Notes under the pieces: model-generated
The model's database searches: none
What the model was told of the DNA's origin: nothing
Seen by the model: the letters and a program-made list of their open reading frames with translations, nothing else
Made by a program: the position numbers and the translations under genes
NCBI GenBank assembly: GCA_900320435.1
Contig: ONSH01000018.1
Location: 1 to 57,119, forward strand
DNA: 57,119 nucleotides
Reading direction: 5' to 3'
Source: an uncultured Prevotellaceae bacterium
Lineage (GTDB): Bacteria; Bacteroidota; Bacteroidia; Bacteroidales; Bacteroidaceae
Shown here: positions 46,081-54,527 of the stretch, piece by piece
Position numbering within the stretch: the first letter of the stretch is position 1
How the letters are laid out: each line of letters opens with the position of its first letter

Positions 46081-46650
46081 TTACTGCTTGTCAAGGAAGG
46101 CGAAAATCTCAGAGAGCATCTGCTCTTTGCTTCCCTTCCAGGTGAATGTGTGACGGATGCCTTCCTTCTGGAACCACTCTGCCAAAGGCTCTGTCTGGCT
46201 GTGATAAACGGCAAAACGCTTCTTGATGGTCTCTTCGTTATCATCGGCTCTGCCCTGCTCTATCGCGCGGTTAAGCAGACGCTTCAAAAGCGTATCCTCG
46301 TCCACGATCAGTTCCACCATCACGCCCATATCGTCACCGCGCTCAGCCAGCATCTGCTTCAGGGCCTCTGCCTGTGCGATGGTGCGGGGGAAACCGTCGA
46401 ATATCACGCCCTTTCCCTTGGGCAGGGCGTCATAAGTCTTGGCCAGGATGTCAATCATCAGAGAGTCGGGCAAAAGCTGTCCCTGGTCGATGTATCCCTT
46501 GGCGGTTTTTCCCAACTCCGTGCCGTTCTTAATTTCGGCACGCAGCACATCGCCCGTACTGATGTGTCCCATCTCGTAACGGGCTACAATCTCGTCGCTG
46601 TAGGTGCCTTTGCCCGAGCCGGGAGCACCGAAAATAATAATGTTCTTCAT
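46081..46650 (-). CDS. adk: Adenylate kinase
   Basis: 189 aa, the short form without a long zinc-binding LID. The P-loop is '[11 protein letters not shown]'; '[15 protein letters not shown]' is the adenylate kinase signature. It interconverts ATP+AMP and 2 ADP. It overlaps hpt by 4 nt, so the two purine enzymes are translated together. Confidence 0.97.
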   Translation of the reverse strand: MKNIIIFGAPGSGKGTYSDEIVARYEMGHISTGDVLRAEIKNGTELGKTAKGYIDQGQLLPDSLMIDILAKTYDALPKGKGVIFDGFPRTIAQAEALKQMLAERGDDMGVMVELIVDEDTLLKRLLNRAIEQGRADDNEETIKKRFAVYHSQTEPLAEWFQKEGIRHTFTWKGSKEQMLSEIFAFLDKQ

Positions 46651-47207
46651 TTTTTTATCGTATTATTTTTTCTGTTTTCCACAACGTAAATACCCTTGAG
46701 ATTCCGGCCGTAACCGTCATAATCCAGACCGTAGCCTACGATAAAACCGTTGGGTATGGAGAGACAACAATAGCGGATATCCAACTGCACCTGCAGCTTG
46801 TCGGGCTTGGTGAGCAGCGTGCAGATGTCAATGCTGGCGGGATTGTGTCCATTGAGCGTCTCCAGCATGTGGGCCATCGTGATGCCCGTGTCCACGATAT
46901 CCTCCACGATCACCACGTGACGACCCGTGATATCCACGTTCAGACCTATCAGCTCACGCACCGTGCCGGTGGTGTCAACGCCCTGATAGGATGTCATCTT
47001 CACGAAACTGATTTCACACGGGATGTCCACCTCGCGGATGAGGTCGGCCGCAAACACGAAACTGCCGTTCAGCACACACAGGAAAAGGGGATCCTTTCCC
47101 TCGTAGTCACGGGTGATTTCCGATGCCACACGCTTCACTTCTTTGCTGAGTTCCTCAGGCGTAATAAAAGGTACAAACCTTCTGTCCTTAACTAAAATGC
47201 TGTCCAT
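46647..47207 (-). CDS. hpt: Hypoxanthine phosphoribosyltransferase
   Basis: 186 aa. The PRPP loop is 'VVIVEDIVDTGITM'; 'LFLCVLNGSFVFAADLIREV' (abridged) and the base-binding 'FIVGYGLDYDGYGRNL' are conserved. It salvages hypoxanthine and guanine to IMP and GMP. First gene of the operon with adk, obgE and pgeF; promoter at 47,226-47,233. Confidence 0.97.
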   Translation of the reverse strand: MDSILVKDRRFVPFITPEELSKEVKRVASEITRDYEGKDPLFLCVLNGSFVFAADLIREVDIPCEISFVKMTSYQGVDTTGTVRELIGLNVDITGRHVVIVEDIVDTGITMAHMLETLNGHNPASIDICTLLTKPDKLQVQLDIRYCCLSIPNGFIVGYGLDYDGYGRNLKGIYVVENRKNNTIKK

Positions 47208-47225
47208 TATGCTTCAATTTGTTTA

Positions 47226-47233
47226 CAAATATA
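47226..47233 (-). promoter_or_regulatory. hpt operon promoter
   Basis: Minus-strand TATATTTG, 18 nt before the hpt start. Confidence 0.7.
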
Positions 47234-47276
47234 CACTTTTTTTATGGATGCCTTGGCAAGAACGGCAACTTTTTTG

Positions 47277-47284
47277 TATCTTTG
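47277..47284 (+). promoter_or_regulatory. Promoter of the DUF4831 gene
   Basis: TATCTTTG, 24 nt before the ATG at 47,309. Confidence 0.75.
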
Positions 47285-47308
47285 TCCGCAAATTGTAATT
47301 CAACAACA

Positions 47309-48273
47309 ATGAAAAGACTCTTTTTTGCACTTGCAACACTCATGCTTTTCTTAAGGCTGAGAAGACCGTCACCCGTCCCGGCGATTTTGCCAAATACGCC
47401 TTCAAATATCTCCGCCTTCAGGATGTGCCCGACCAGGTAACCACCGCGTGGACCATTAAAAGCGTGGAACTGCAGCCTTACGGCGTTCCCGACAAGAGCA
47501 AAGCCTACACCATCCATCTGAAGAGCAAGACTGTGGCTCCTCTTGTAGGGCTTAGCCGCGACGGCATATTGCTCTCCATCAACACCGATGCCGACGAGGA
47601 GAAATTGCCTCCCCTGCCCGAACGCATTCCGGCTCCCGCAGCCGTCAATCCCCGCGACTACATGAACCAGGAAATGCTCTCTGCCGGAAGCGTGGCCAAG
47701 ATGGCCGAACTGGTGGCACAGGAGATCTACGACATCCGCGACAGCCGCAACGCCCTGATCAGAGGAGAAGCGGACAACACGCCCAAGGACGGAGCACAAC
47801 TGCAACTGATGCTCAATCAGATGGACCTGCAAACCGAGGCTCTGGAGTCGCTCTTCAAAGGCGTCAAGGAAACCAGCACGGAGGTCTTCTCTCTTTCTGT
47901 GATTCCTTCAGAGGTGACCTCCAAAATGCTCCTCTGCCGCTTCTCTCAGAAATTGGGTTTGGTGGATGGCGATGACCTCAGCGGCGAGCCGGTTTATCTC
48001 AGCATTGAGAATCTTGAGACCCTGCCGACACCTGTGCAGGACGAGGCCACGGCAAAAAAACTGGCCAAAGTGGACAAAGGAGTGTTTTACAATGTGCCAG
48101 CAAGGATGAAGGCCACCATCTTTACTTCTTCGCAAAAGCTGGCTGAATTGGAAACTCCCATGGGACAGTTTGGCTGTGTGCAGTTGCTCTCCAACCTGCT
48201 TTTCGACAAGAAGACCACCACCAAAGTCACCTTTTTCCAACAGACCGGCGGCACAAAGGACGTGATGGAATAA
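47309..48273 (+). pseudogene. DUF4831 family protein, with internal deletion and frameshift
   Basis: The start 'MKRLFFALATLMLF' is a signal peptide, but the frame then runs into an unrelated sequence and stops at 47,440. The family body continues in another frame from about 47,350: 'KAEKTVTRPGDFAKYAFKYL', then 'TTAWTIKSVELQPYG' to 'NLLFDKKTTTKVTFFQQTGG' (abridged). In DUF4831 proteins I would expect about 35-45 residues (end of signal peptide, then a 'Y.LP...L...' strand) between these parts; they are missing. The junction lies near 47,345-47,352. The promoter is intact. If the assembly is right, this is a pseudogene. DUF4831 function is unknown; the proteins are exported. Confidence 0.75.
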
Positions 48274-48481
48274 AGCTGCGAGGACACAAAAATTAGTCCT
48301 CTTACATCTTACTCCTTTTGTCCGTTTGTCCGAAATACAAAAGCCACCTCACTCATTTTGTGAAGTGGCTTTTGCTAGTTGACAAGTTGACAAGTTCGCT
48401 TCGGCTACGCTCGCGCTCATTTGCTAGCGCAAAAGTAGACGAGTTGACAAGTCGGATGTCTTACATCTTACATCTTACTTC
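48274..48481. other. Convergent spacer with terminator and short repeats
   Basis: Contains a bidirectional terminator (48,338-48,374), a doubled TTTGTCCG (about 48,317-48,332), an 8-nt repeat TTGACAAG (about 48,379-48,398, with another copy at about 48,442), a TAGC-containing GC-rich patch and a CTTACAT heptanucleotide array ending at the LRR gene's stop. Confidence 0.7.
48338..48374. terminator. Bidirectional terminator between DUF4831 and the LRR gene
   Basis: CAAAAGCCAC (48,338-48,347) pairs with GTGGCTTTTG (48,365-48,374), and the stem extends by four more pairs past one mismatch. It is flanked by A and T runs. Confidence 0.85.
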
Positions 48482-48488
48482 TTACTTC
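48453..48488. repeat. Heptanucleotide array over the LRR gene stop codon
   Basis: CTTACAT, CTTACAT, CTTACTT, CTTACTT. The minus-strand stop TAA (48,482-48,484) is inside the array, so on the minus strand TAA recurs every 7 nt, in all three frames in turn. Confidence 0.8.
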
Positions 48489-51277
48489 TCCACATAGTAT
48501 TTCTTTCCGCCTTGGATGTAATATCCGCTCTTGGGCTTCTCTATCAATCTGCGTCCGTTGAGGTCGTAGATGGGAGCGTTGGCATCAACAATAGTTTTTT
48601 CAGCAGTCAGTGAGTTGATAGCATCATATCCTTCCGGGAACTGCACAAGACGGAAATTAGAGAACGACATCCAGTTGTGAATAAGTGAGGTCACACCTCT
48701 CACACCAATGCTCACGGTTGTATTTCCCGTCAGTTCAAACTCTAAAGAGGTCTGCTCCCAGCCATTATTGAACAAACCGCCAATACTACTGATGTGCGCC
48801 ATTTCTGCCGTCTCATCACCAGCAAAGAGCGTCAGAGCGACATCCCGTTCAGAGCGTCCTATAGCTGTCAGCTGATACTTGCCTGCCGGTAGCGTGATAT
48901 CCTGTTGGAATGCAACATCCCATGCCGATGCGCCCCAATTGCCGCCATCGAAATATATGTGGTTGGTGTCGCCGCTGCCGTCTGTCCAGGGCTGACCAAC
49001 AAGTATATTTATGCTGCCGCCGGAACCTTCGCCCCTAACGGTTGTCCATCCATCAACACCCTCTTCTGCTTTCGGATTATTAATATATGATGTCATGTCC
49101 GTCGCGCCGTTCACGCCTTCCAGCATAGCACTCGATTCGGCATACTGACGATAGAGGGGCAGCAGCGTCTCCCTTCTGCTTACAGCATCTGCTGCACTTG
49201 TTGGTGAAACAGCGGCAGCTGATTCTGCAGCAGCCTTCTTCGCTACTAAGGCATAGGGGAAGCTGTGGTTCTTGATATCTGTCCATGCGTCGTAGCTTGC
49301 TTTGGCATCTGTGAAGGCCTTCATTGCCATCTCCAAAGCGCTAATAGCATCCTGATAGGCTTCTGCTGTTTGTTCGCTCACTGTAGTGTTTTTCCTGATA
49401 GCCCGAGAGAGTGCTGTACGCTCAGAACCTGTAACGTTGACGTATGTCGTATTTTTAATGGTTTCCTTTGCTTTTGACAAGGTGTTGGCATGAAGTTCCG
49501 TGGCATCCACTAACGCTGTGACACCTTTTATCTGGATAACTTCCCAGTTGGTAAACTTCTTTTCGCTCACCATGCCGAGTTCCACAGTGCCGTCGGTCAC
49601 TGTTACCCCATTGAGCACGGCTGTAGCTATTTCCGAGAATGACGTAGCCCAGAGCACGGGGATATACTGCTTCACGGTGCCACTGGCAGTCTTGGCATAG
49701 AGATATACGGCCGTCTCATCGCCTTCGTCTTCTTCCGTCATATCCGAATCTATACCTGTGTCTCGCCCCTTTGTGGAGGCTGCAGCTCCGTAGAGCTCTA
49801 TGCGGTAAGTACCATTGGTGAGACCGGAGAGCGTGCGTGTGAAGACTGTGCCCAATGTAGCACTTCCTCCGTTGAACTTCTCACACACCTGCACGTTGCG
49901 TCCGTCGTTGGTGGTTACCCTTGGAGCAAACTGAGTAGAGGTATAGCCGGTGGCACCCGTCCATCCTTGCCAATCGACTGGGAATTCTGACGTCAGGTCT
50001 GTCTCTATGTAAATATGATCATCACCACCGTCACCATCGATAGGTAGGATTGTTCCAAATTCGCACCATGGGTATTCTTCCTTATATGCATCCACAGAAG
50101 ATTCTGGAACATAAAGCGTAGCAGAACTTAGGGGGACATCTTCAAATACCCAAAGGTCTGTTATGGGCACTTCCTCTGCCAAACATGTAACTGACTTGAG
50201 ATTATTGCAACCATAGAAGGCTTTATCGCCAATGCTCGTCACGCTGTTGGGGATAGTAACCGACGTGAGATTTATGCAATCATAAAAGGTATAATCGCCG
50301 ATGCTCGACACACCCTTTGGGAGAGTAACTGACGTGAGGCCGGAGCAACCCCTAAAGGCTCCTTCGCCAATGCTCTTCACACTCTCAGGAACAGTGATGG
50401 ATGTAAGTCCAGAGCAACCCCTAAAGGCTCCTTCGCCAATGCTCTTCACACTCTCAGGAATAGTGATGGATGTAATTCCAGAGCAACCGAAGAAGCCATT
50501 GTTGCCAATGCTCGTCACGCTGTTAGGGATGTTGACAGACGTAAGGTTGGAGCAATTAAAGAAGGTAGCGTTACCAATGCTCGTCACGCCGTTAGGGATG
50601 TTGACAGACGTGAGACTATAGCAATTATGGAAGGCACTGTTACCAATGCTCGTTACGCTGTTAGGGATGTTAACAGACGTAAGGTTGAAGCAATAATCGA
50701 AGGCTTCATCGCCAATGCTCGTCACGCTGTTAGGGATGTTAACAGATGTGAGGCTGTTGCAATAATAGAAGGCTCCTTCGCCGATGCTCGTAACATCCTC
50801 TGGGAGAGTAACTGACTTGAGTTCGGTGCAATTAGCGAAGAGACCTGTACTGATACTCGTCACGCGGAAAGGAATGTCGACATACTTGAGTCCGGTGCCA
50901 GCGAAGGCGTATTCACCAATGCTCTCTATGTAACCGGAAAGAAAGACATGTGTTAAGCTGGAGCAACCTGAGAAGGCTCTTTCGCCGATGCTCGTTACAC
51001 TGGTAGGGATGTTGACAGACGTAAGGTTGGAGCAGTTGTAGAAAGCATGATCGCCGATGCGGTTTACGCTAGCACCAATCACAGAAGATGGAATCACAAC
51101 ATTACCAGAATAACTATTATAGTTGATATCCTTGTATGTCACAGTGGCATTGAATCCGTAATTGGTATAGATGTAGTAAATGCCATCCACTTCTGTACGT
51201 TGCGCCCAAGAGAGCACAGAAACCGCAAGAAGCAGCAACGTAGCGAAAATTCGCTGAAAATGTAGTTTTGTTTTCAT
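48482..51277 (-). CDS. BspA-like leucine-rich-repeat surface protein
   Basis: 931 aa from ATG 51,277 (an upstream Met at 51,316 lies before the promoter). The signal peptide ends 'LLLLAVSVLSWAQ'. About 14 LRR_5/BspA repeats of 23 aa occupy residues about 45-390 ('LTSVNIPNSVTSIGDEAF' pattern). Then come a beta module with 'GLTNGTYRIELYGAAAS', FIVAR-like helices ('TYVNVTGSERTALSRAI'), a second jelly-roll ('TLPAGKYQLTAIGRSERD') and the tail 'IYDLNGRRLIEKPKSGYYIQ'. BspA proteins mediate binding to host matrix or other bacteria. It is divergent from a membrane-anchored HTH-like gene. Two LRR copies are nearly identical in DNA. Confidence 0.9.
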   Translation of the reverse strand: MKTKLHFQRIFATLLLLAVSVLSWAQRTEVDGIYYIYTNYGFNATVTYKDINYNSYSGNVVIPSSVIGASVNRIGDHAFYNCSNLTSVNIPTSVTSIGERAFSGCSSLTHVFLSGYIESIGEYAFAGTGLKYVDIPFRVTSISTGLFANCTELKSVTLPEDVTSIGEGAFYYCNSLTSVNIPNSVTSIGDEAFDYCFNLTSVNIPNSVTSIGNSAFHNCYSLTSVNIPNGVTSIGNATFFNCSNLTSVNIPNSVTSIGNNGFFGCSGITSITIPESVKSIGEGAFRGCSGLTSITVPESVKSIGEGAFRGCSGLTSVTLPKGVSSIGDYTFYDCINLTSVTIPNSVTSIGDKAFYGCNNLKSVTCLAEEVPITDLWVFEDVPLSSATLYVPESSVDAYKEEYPWCEFGTILPIDGDGGDDHIYIETDLTSEFPVDWQGWTGATGYTSTQFAPRVTTNDGRNVQVCEKFNGGSATLGTVFTRTLSGLTNGTYRIELYGAAASTKGRDTGIDSDMTEEDEGDETAVYLYAKTASGTVKQYIPVLWATSFSEIATAVLNGVTVTDGTVELGMVSEKKFTNWEVIQIKGVTALVDATELHANTLSKAKETIKNTTYVNVTGSERTALSRAIRKNTTVSEQTAEAYQDAISALEMAMKAFTDAKASYDAWTDIKNHSFPYALVAKKAAAESAAAVSPTSAADAVSRRETLLPLYRQYAESSAMLEGVNGATDMTSYINNPKAEEGVDGWTTVRGEGSGGSINILVGQPWTDGSGDTNHIYFDGGNWGASAWDVAFQQDITLPAGKYQLTAIGRSERDVALTLFAGDETAEMAHISSIGGLFNNGWEQTSLEFELTGNTTVSIGVRGVTSLIHNWMSFSNFRLVQFPEGYDAINSLTAEKTIVDANAPIYDLNGRRLIEKPKSGYYIQGGKKYYVEK
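50205..51035. repeat. Tandem 69-nt coding repeats (LRR array)
   Basis: DNA repeat of 69 nt matching the 23-aa LRR unit; for instance CCAATGCTCGTCACGC recurs at 50,505 and 50,574. Units at 50,343 and 50,412 are almost identical over the whole period, indicating a recent duplication. Confidence 0.85.
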
Positions 51278-51305
51278 ATGATTATTCTGTTTAAATTTTT
51301 CGATG

Positions 51306-51313
51306 CAAAAATA
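51306..51313 (-). promoter_or_regulatory. LRR gene promoter
   Basis: Minus-strand TATTTTTG, 29 nt before the start at 51,277. Confidence 0.65.
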
Positions 51314-51464
51314 CATAAAAAACGCCTGATTTCATAAACGACATCTGTGTCAATAGAGGCCAAAGATTGGTTCAAATTAGTTCAAATGCACATCATCGGG
51401 GTGTGAAGCCAACTCCGCCGCCCTTTTCTGCCATTCTGCCATGATTTATGTGGAATAAATGTTG

Positions 51465-51472
51465 TATCTTTG
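51465..51472 (+). promoter_or_regulatory. Promoter of the HTH-like membrane protein
   Basis: TATCTTTG, 44 nt before ATG 51,517. It rules out an in-frame Met at 51,448. Confidence 0.75.
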
Positions 51473-51516
51473 TGGCTCAAACAAGCGACCCATTAAGAGT
51501 TTTTCGCACGACACAC

Positions 51517-52416
51517 ATGACGGAACAGGAAATATCATCTTCCAACGAACTGCAACAGCACATCGCCGCACTGCGCGAAGCGATTGAGACATCCGTAGGT
51601 AAAAGGATACAGACTCCCAAAGACTTCGACTATCTCTCACAGGTAATAGAAGAACGTCAGGGCGAGCACGTCAGTGTGAGTACACTCAAACGCATTTGGG
51701 GATATGTCCCATCAAGCAGCATGCCACGACGCAGCACACTGAACATATTGGCACAACTGGTAGGCAACAGGGATTGGGATGACTTCTGCAACAAGGATTT
51801 TTCCTGTTCTACCGATGAAAATACACAAACTGTCATCGAAAGGGAAGTAAAAGACCCATCCCGGAAACGGGCTACAACTATTACAGCAATATTGCTAGTA
51901 GGCATCGTCATCGCCCTTTCTTTTATTATCAGAGCACGAACAACACCCGCCTCACTCATCCTGCATGCTGGTCAGACTTTCGCCACTGTGGACGATTATT
52001 TGGACATCTTCGATGCACATGACCGCCAGACACCGTGGAGCGTGCCCGTACCCAATCACCCCGGTCTGATTATCTGGGGACCGAGATACCATCACCCCGA
52101 CTGGCACAACGAAGGCAACGCCGACAGCCTCATGCCCACCATTACCGAATATTGGCAACCGGCAGACACAACAGGTTTCACACCTGCTGCAATCGCTATT
52201 CGCAATGCAGACAATTATCTTCGCGTGACATCGTTCGCAGAATTGCGCATCACATTCATGGTAGGATTACCTGGGAAACCGTCCTACACCTTCCTTGGTG
52301 TGTATTGCCTCGATGAGTTATGCTCCGACACCGCCCGACTCGTGTGGAAACGCATTGCAACGGAGTGCGACCTCAACCATCTGGATCTTCTGAACCAGTT
52401 ACGCTACAAACCATAG
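51517..52416 (+). CDS. Membrane-anchored protein with N-terminal HTH-like domain
   Basis: 299 aa. Residues 10-95 are helical and contain 'KDFDYLSQVIEERQGEHVSVSTLKRIWGYV', abridged here to its core 'VSVSTLKRIWGY', a helix-turn-helix-like signature met in many uncharacterised Bacteroidota proteins. A single TM helix spans about residues 119-138 ('TTITAILLVGIVIALSFII'). The C-terminal 160 residues are outside the membrane, rich in His, Trp and Asp ('GLIIWGPRYHHPDWHNEG'). No known enzyme family is recognised. The layout (cytosolic DNA-binding-like head, TM, outer sensor) suggests a transmembrane regulator, perhaps of the divergent LRR gene. This is inference. Confidence 0.7.
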   Translation: MTEQEISSSNELQQHIAALREAIETSVGKRIQTPKDFDYLSQVIEERQGEHVSVSTLKRIWGYVPSSSMPRRSTLNILAQLVGNRDWDDFCNKDFSCSTDENTQTVIEREVKDPSRKRATTITAILLVGIVIALSFIIRARTTPASLILHAGQTFATVDDYLDIFDAHDRQTPWSVPVPNHPGLIIWGPRYHHPDWHNEGNADSLMPTITEYWQPADTTGFTPAAIAIRNADNYLRVTSFAELRITFMVGLPGKPSYTFLGVYCLDELCSDTARLVWKRIATECDLNHLDLLNQLRYKP

Positions 52417-52653
52417 AAATATTCCAGCTTATTTGCCCGCTAGCCCGGTCGTTTCTAACTGGCAGCTCGGTTGTTTGGAAGTTGGCGCGCCATTACACAC
52501 GAATATTTGCTGCTCTACACTCCAACAGTTTTTCCTCTGCACGCCTCGCACTCCGGCAAAAACTCACGTACACAAAATATTTGTCTTATACTAAAATTGG
52601 TGGTTCTTTTTCAACTAAATTGACGAAGAACCACTCTTTCAGGAAAAAATAAA

Positions 52654-52935
52654 AAAATGCTCGTGCAAACTACGCAAATTGCAAGCAAATTACGGTTTTG
52701 TCAAAAAAAATCGGTTTTCGAAACACGTAGAAATGCCCCGATTTCACAAAACCTAAACACCTGATAATCAATACCACTTAGTCTCCTTTGCCCCCCAATC
52801 AGATACCCTGTAGAGACCGAGCAGAGACCGAGCAGAGACCGTGAAAGCGGGTTTTGATGTCAAGTTTTACGTATAGTCTGGCTGGTGGCTCCGGCGAATG
52901 TTATTTGCTTGCGTAGTTTGCGTGGAGCATTTTTC
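52654..52935. mobile_element. MITE-like segment bounded by imperfect inverted repeats
   Basis: Left end (52,656-52,690) and reverse complement of the right end (52,932-52,903) share ATGCTC, then GCAAACTACGCAA (13 bp exact), then GCAAAT, with a few insertions. The enclosed 280 bp has no ORF but contains the 11-nt array C. No target-site duplication was established. Confidence 0.45.
52800..52843. repeat. 11-nt-periodic array C
   Basis: Four 11-nt units in register: CAGATACCCTG, TAGAGACCGAG, CAGAGACCGAG, CAGAGACCGTG. Same period as arrays A and B. Confidence 0.7.
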
Positions 52936-53059
52936 ATTGTCGTTCCTAAAACAGTTGACAGTTTACTGACGAGGTTGACAATCAAACCATTTTCTTGACA
53001 AGACACGCTCCTACTCCAAATCCCGGCTCTTACTTCTCGTCTGTCGCTATTTTGACTTT

Positions 53060-53110
53060 CCCGTGGGCTCGGAAAATTTCTCCCGTGGGAGCGGAATTTT
53101 TTCCCAACGG
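53060..53110. repeat. Short 22-nt repeat near fba
   Basis: CCCGTGGG followed by CTCGGAAAA or AGCGGAATT recurs at 53,060 and 53,082 (22 nt apart) with a degenerate third copy at about 53,103. Confidence 0.5.
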
Positions 53111-53256
53111 AGGCGCAGAGACGACATCCTTAAAACGACATGCCGATTTTTTAACAGAATCATTTCTTTCACGCATCAAACACAAACAGGAAAACGGAGT
53201 AAAGATTCTCAAATTCTCATTTTCTCATTTTCATTTTTCGTGCAGGACAAATAAAT

Positions 53257-53288
53257 AGCCCCCGAAAGTCTTGCGACTGTCGGGGGCT
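53257..53288 (-). terminator. fba terminator
   Basis: A 9-bp stem (53,257-53,265 with 53,280-53,288) continued by four inner pairs past a mismatch; the minus-strand RNA continues with UAUUUAUUUG. It lies 35 nt after the fba stop. Confidence 0.9.
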
Positions 53289-53322
53289 TGCATTTTCGCT
53301 TTAATTCTGAAAAGACGCCGGC

Positions 53323-54315
53323 TTAGAGCTTGCCGTTAGAGCCCAGCACATTCACAATCTTGTGGATGTACATCTTCTTCATGTTCTCACGAGCGGGCTT
53401 CAAATACTGACGGGGATCGAAATCGCCCGGGTGCTCGGCCAGGTGCTTGCGGATAGCAGCAGTCATAGCCAGACGGGAGTCGGAGTCGATGTTGATCTTG
53501 CAGACAGCGCTCTTGGCTGCCTGACGCAGCTGCTCCTCGGGAATACCGATGGCAGCCTCAAGCTTGCCGCCGTACTTGTTGATGGTCTCAACCTCTTCCA
53601 TGGGCACGGAGCTGGAACCGTGGAGCACGATGGGGAAGCCGGGGAGCTTCTTCTCGATCTCGGCCAGAACGTCGAAAGCCAATGGGGGAGGAACCAGAAC
53701 ACCGTTCACGAGCGTGCACTGCTCGGGAGTGAACTTGTGTGCACCGTGGCTGGTGCCGATGGAGATAGCCAGGCTGTCGCAACCGGTACGCTGCGAGAAG
53801 TCGATCACCTCTTCGGGCTTGGTGTAGTGGCTCTCAGCAGCAACAACCTCGTCCTCAACACCGGCCAGAACGCCGAGCTCGGCCTCAACGGTCACGTCGT
53901 ACTTGTGAGCATACTCAACGACCTTCTTGGACAGGGCGATGTTCTCCTCGTAGGGCAGAGAGCTGCCGTCGATCATCACGCTGGAGAAGCCGTTGTCGAT
54001 ACAGTCCTTACACAGCTCGAAGCTGTCACCGTGGTCCAGATGGAGCACGATCTGAGGATTCTCACAACCCAGCTCCTTGGCATACTCAACAGCACCCTTG
54101 GCCAGGTTGCGGAGGATGACGCCGTTAGCGTAGTTGCGTGCGCCCTTGCTGACCTGCATGATGACGGGAGACTTGGTCTCCACAGCAGCCATCACGATGG
54201 CCTGCATCTGCTCCATGGTGTTGAAATTGAAAGCCGGAATGGCATAACCACCGGCAACAGCCTTGGCAAACATCTCACGGGTGTTCACCAGACCAAGTTC
54301 TTTGTAACTTACCAT
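53323..54315 (-). CDS. fba: Class II fructose-1,6-bisphosphate aldolase
   Basis: 330 aa zinc enzyme of glycolysis and gluconeogenesis. Zinc ligands and catalytic residues lie in 'IVLHLDHGDSFE', 'TVEAELGVLAGVED', 'AISIGTSHGAHKF' and 'IVLHGSSSVP'. 'NFNTMEQMQAIVMAAVETKSPVIMQ' (abridged) is the usual N-terminal barrel strand. Monocistronic with its own promoter and terminator. Codon choice is strongly biased to a few codons (CTG, AAG, GGC), as expected for high expression. Confidence 0.97.
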   Translation of the reverse strand: MVSYKELGLVNTREMFAKAVAGGYAIPAFNFNTMEQMQAIVMAAVETKSPVIMQVSKGARNYANGVILRNLAKGAVEYAKELGCENPQIVLHLDHGDSFELCKDCIDNGFSSVMIDGSSLPYEENIALSKKVVEYAHKYDVTVEAELGVLAGVEDEVVAAESHYTKPEEVIDFSQRTGCDSLAISIGTSHGAHKFTPEQCTLVNGVLVPPPLAFDVLAEIEKKLPGFPIVLHGSSSVPMEEVETINKYGGKLEAAIGIPEEQLRQAAKSAVCKINIDSDSRLAMTAAIRKHLAEHPGDFDPRQYLKPARENMKKMYIHKIVNVLGSNGKL

Positions 54316-54370
54316 AGTTGTTTTGTTAAAATTGATAAATAAATGGTGTGTTTACTCTTTGTTTTGCGTG

Positions 54371-54378
54371 CAAAGATA
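54371..54378 (-). promoter_or_regulatory. fba promoter
   Basis: Minus-strand TATCTTTG, about 56 nt before the fba start. Confidence 0.75.
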
Positions 54379-54442
54379 CTATCTTTTTAGGAAATGACGA
54401 AAAAAAATATCCGTTTTGTTGCTCTATTTACGAAAAAAACCG

Positions 54443-54450
54443 TACTTTTG
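54443..54450 (+). promoter_or_regulatory. rpmE2 promoter
   Basis: TACTTTTG, about 78 nt before the rpmE2 start. Confidence 0.75.
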
Positions 54451-54527
54451 TGCCCTGAATCCATTACACACGCTCTCTTACCAAGAGCAAATGAAGAAAA
54501 CAAGGAAAACAAAAAACTGCAAAAGAT

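Larger units (their letters stand above)
52417..53256. other. 840-nt non-coding region with repeats and possible mobile-element remnants
   Basis: No believable gene; short ORFs lack start signals and family features. It contains a 9-bp inverted repeat with IS-end-like sequence (52,600-52,634), an imperfect inverted repeat flanking about 280 bp (52,654-52,692 and 52,901-52,935), the 11-nt array C (52,800-52,843) and a 22-nt repeat (53,060-53,110). Confidence 0.65.

Noticed and set aside
50205..51035. Regular repeats that could be taken for a CRISPR array
   Set aside because: They are contiguous 69-nt coding units without spacers, matching 23-aa LRR repeats.
52320..53258. Several short ORFs (up to about 110 codons) in the region before fba
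   Set aside because: No promoter or start context, low-complexity translations, overlap with repeats and inverted repeats.
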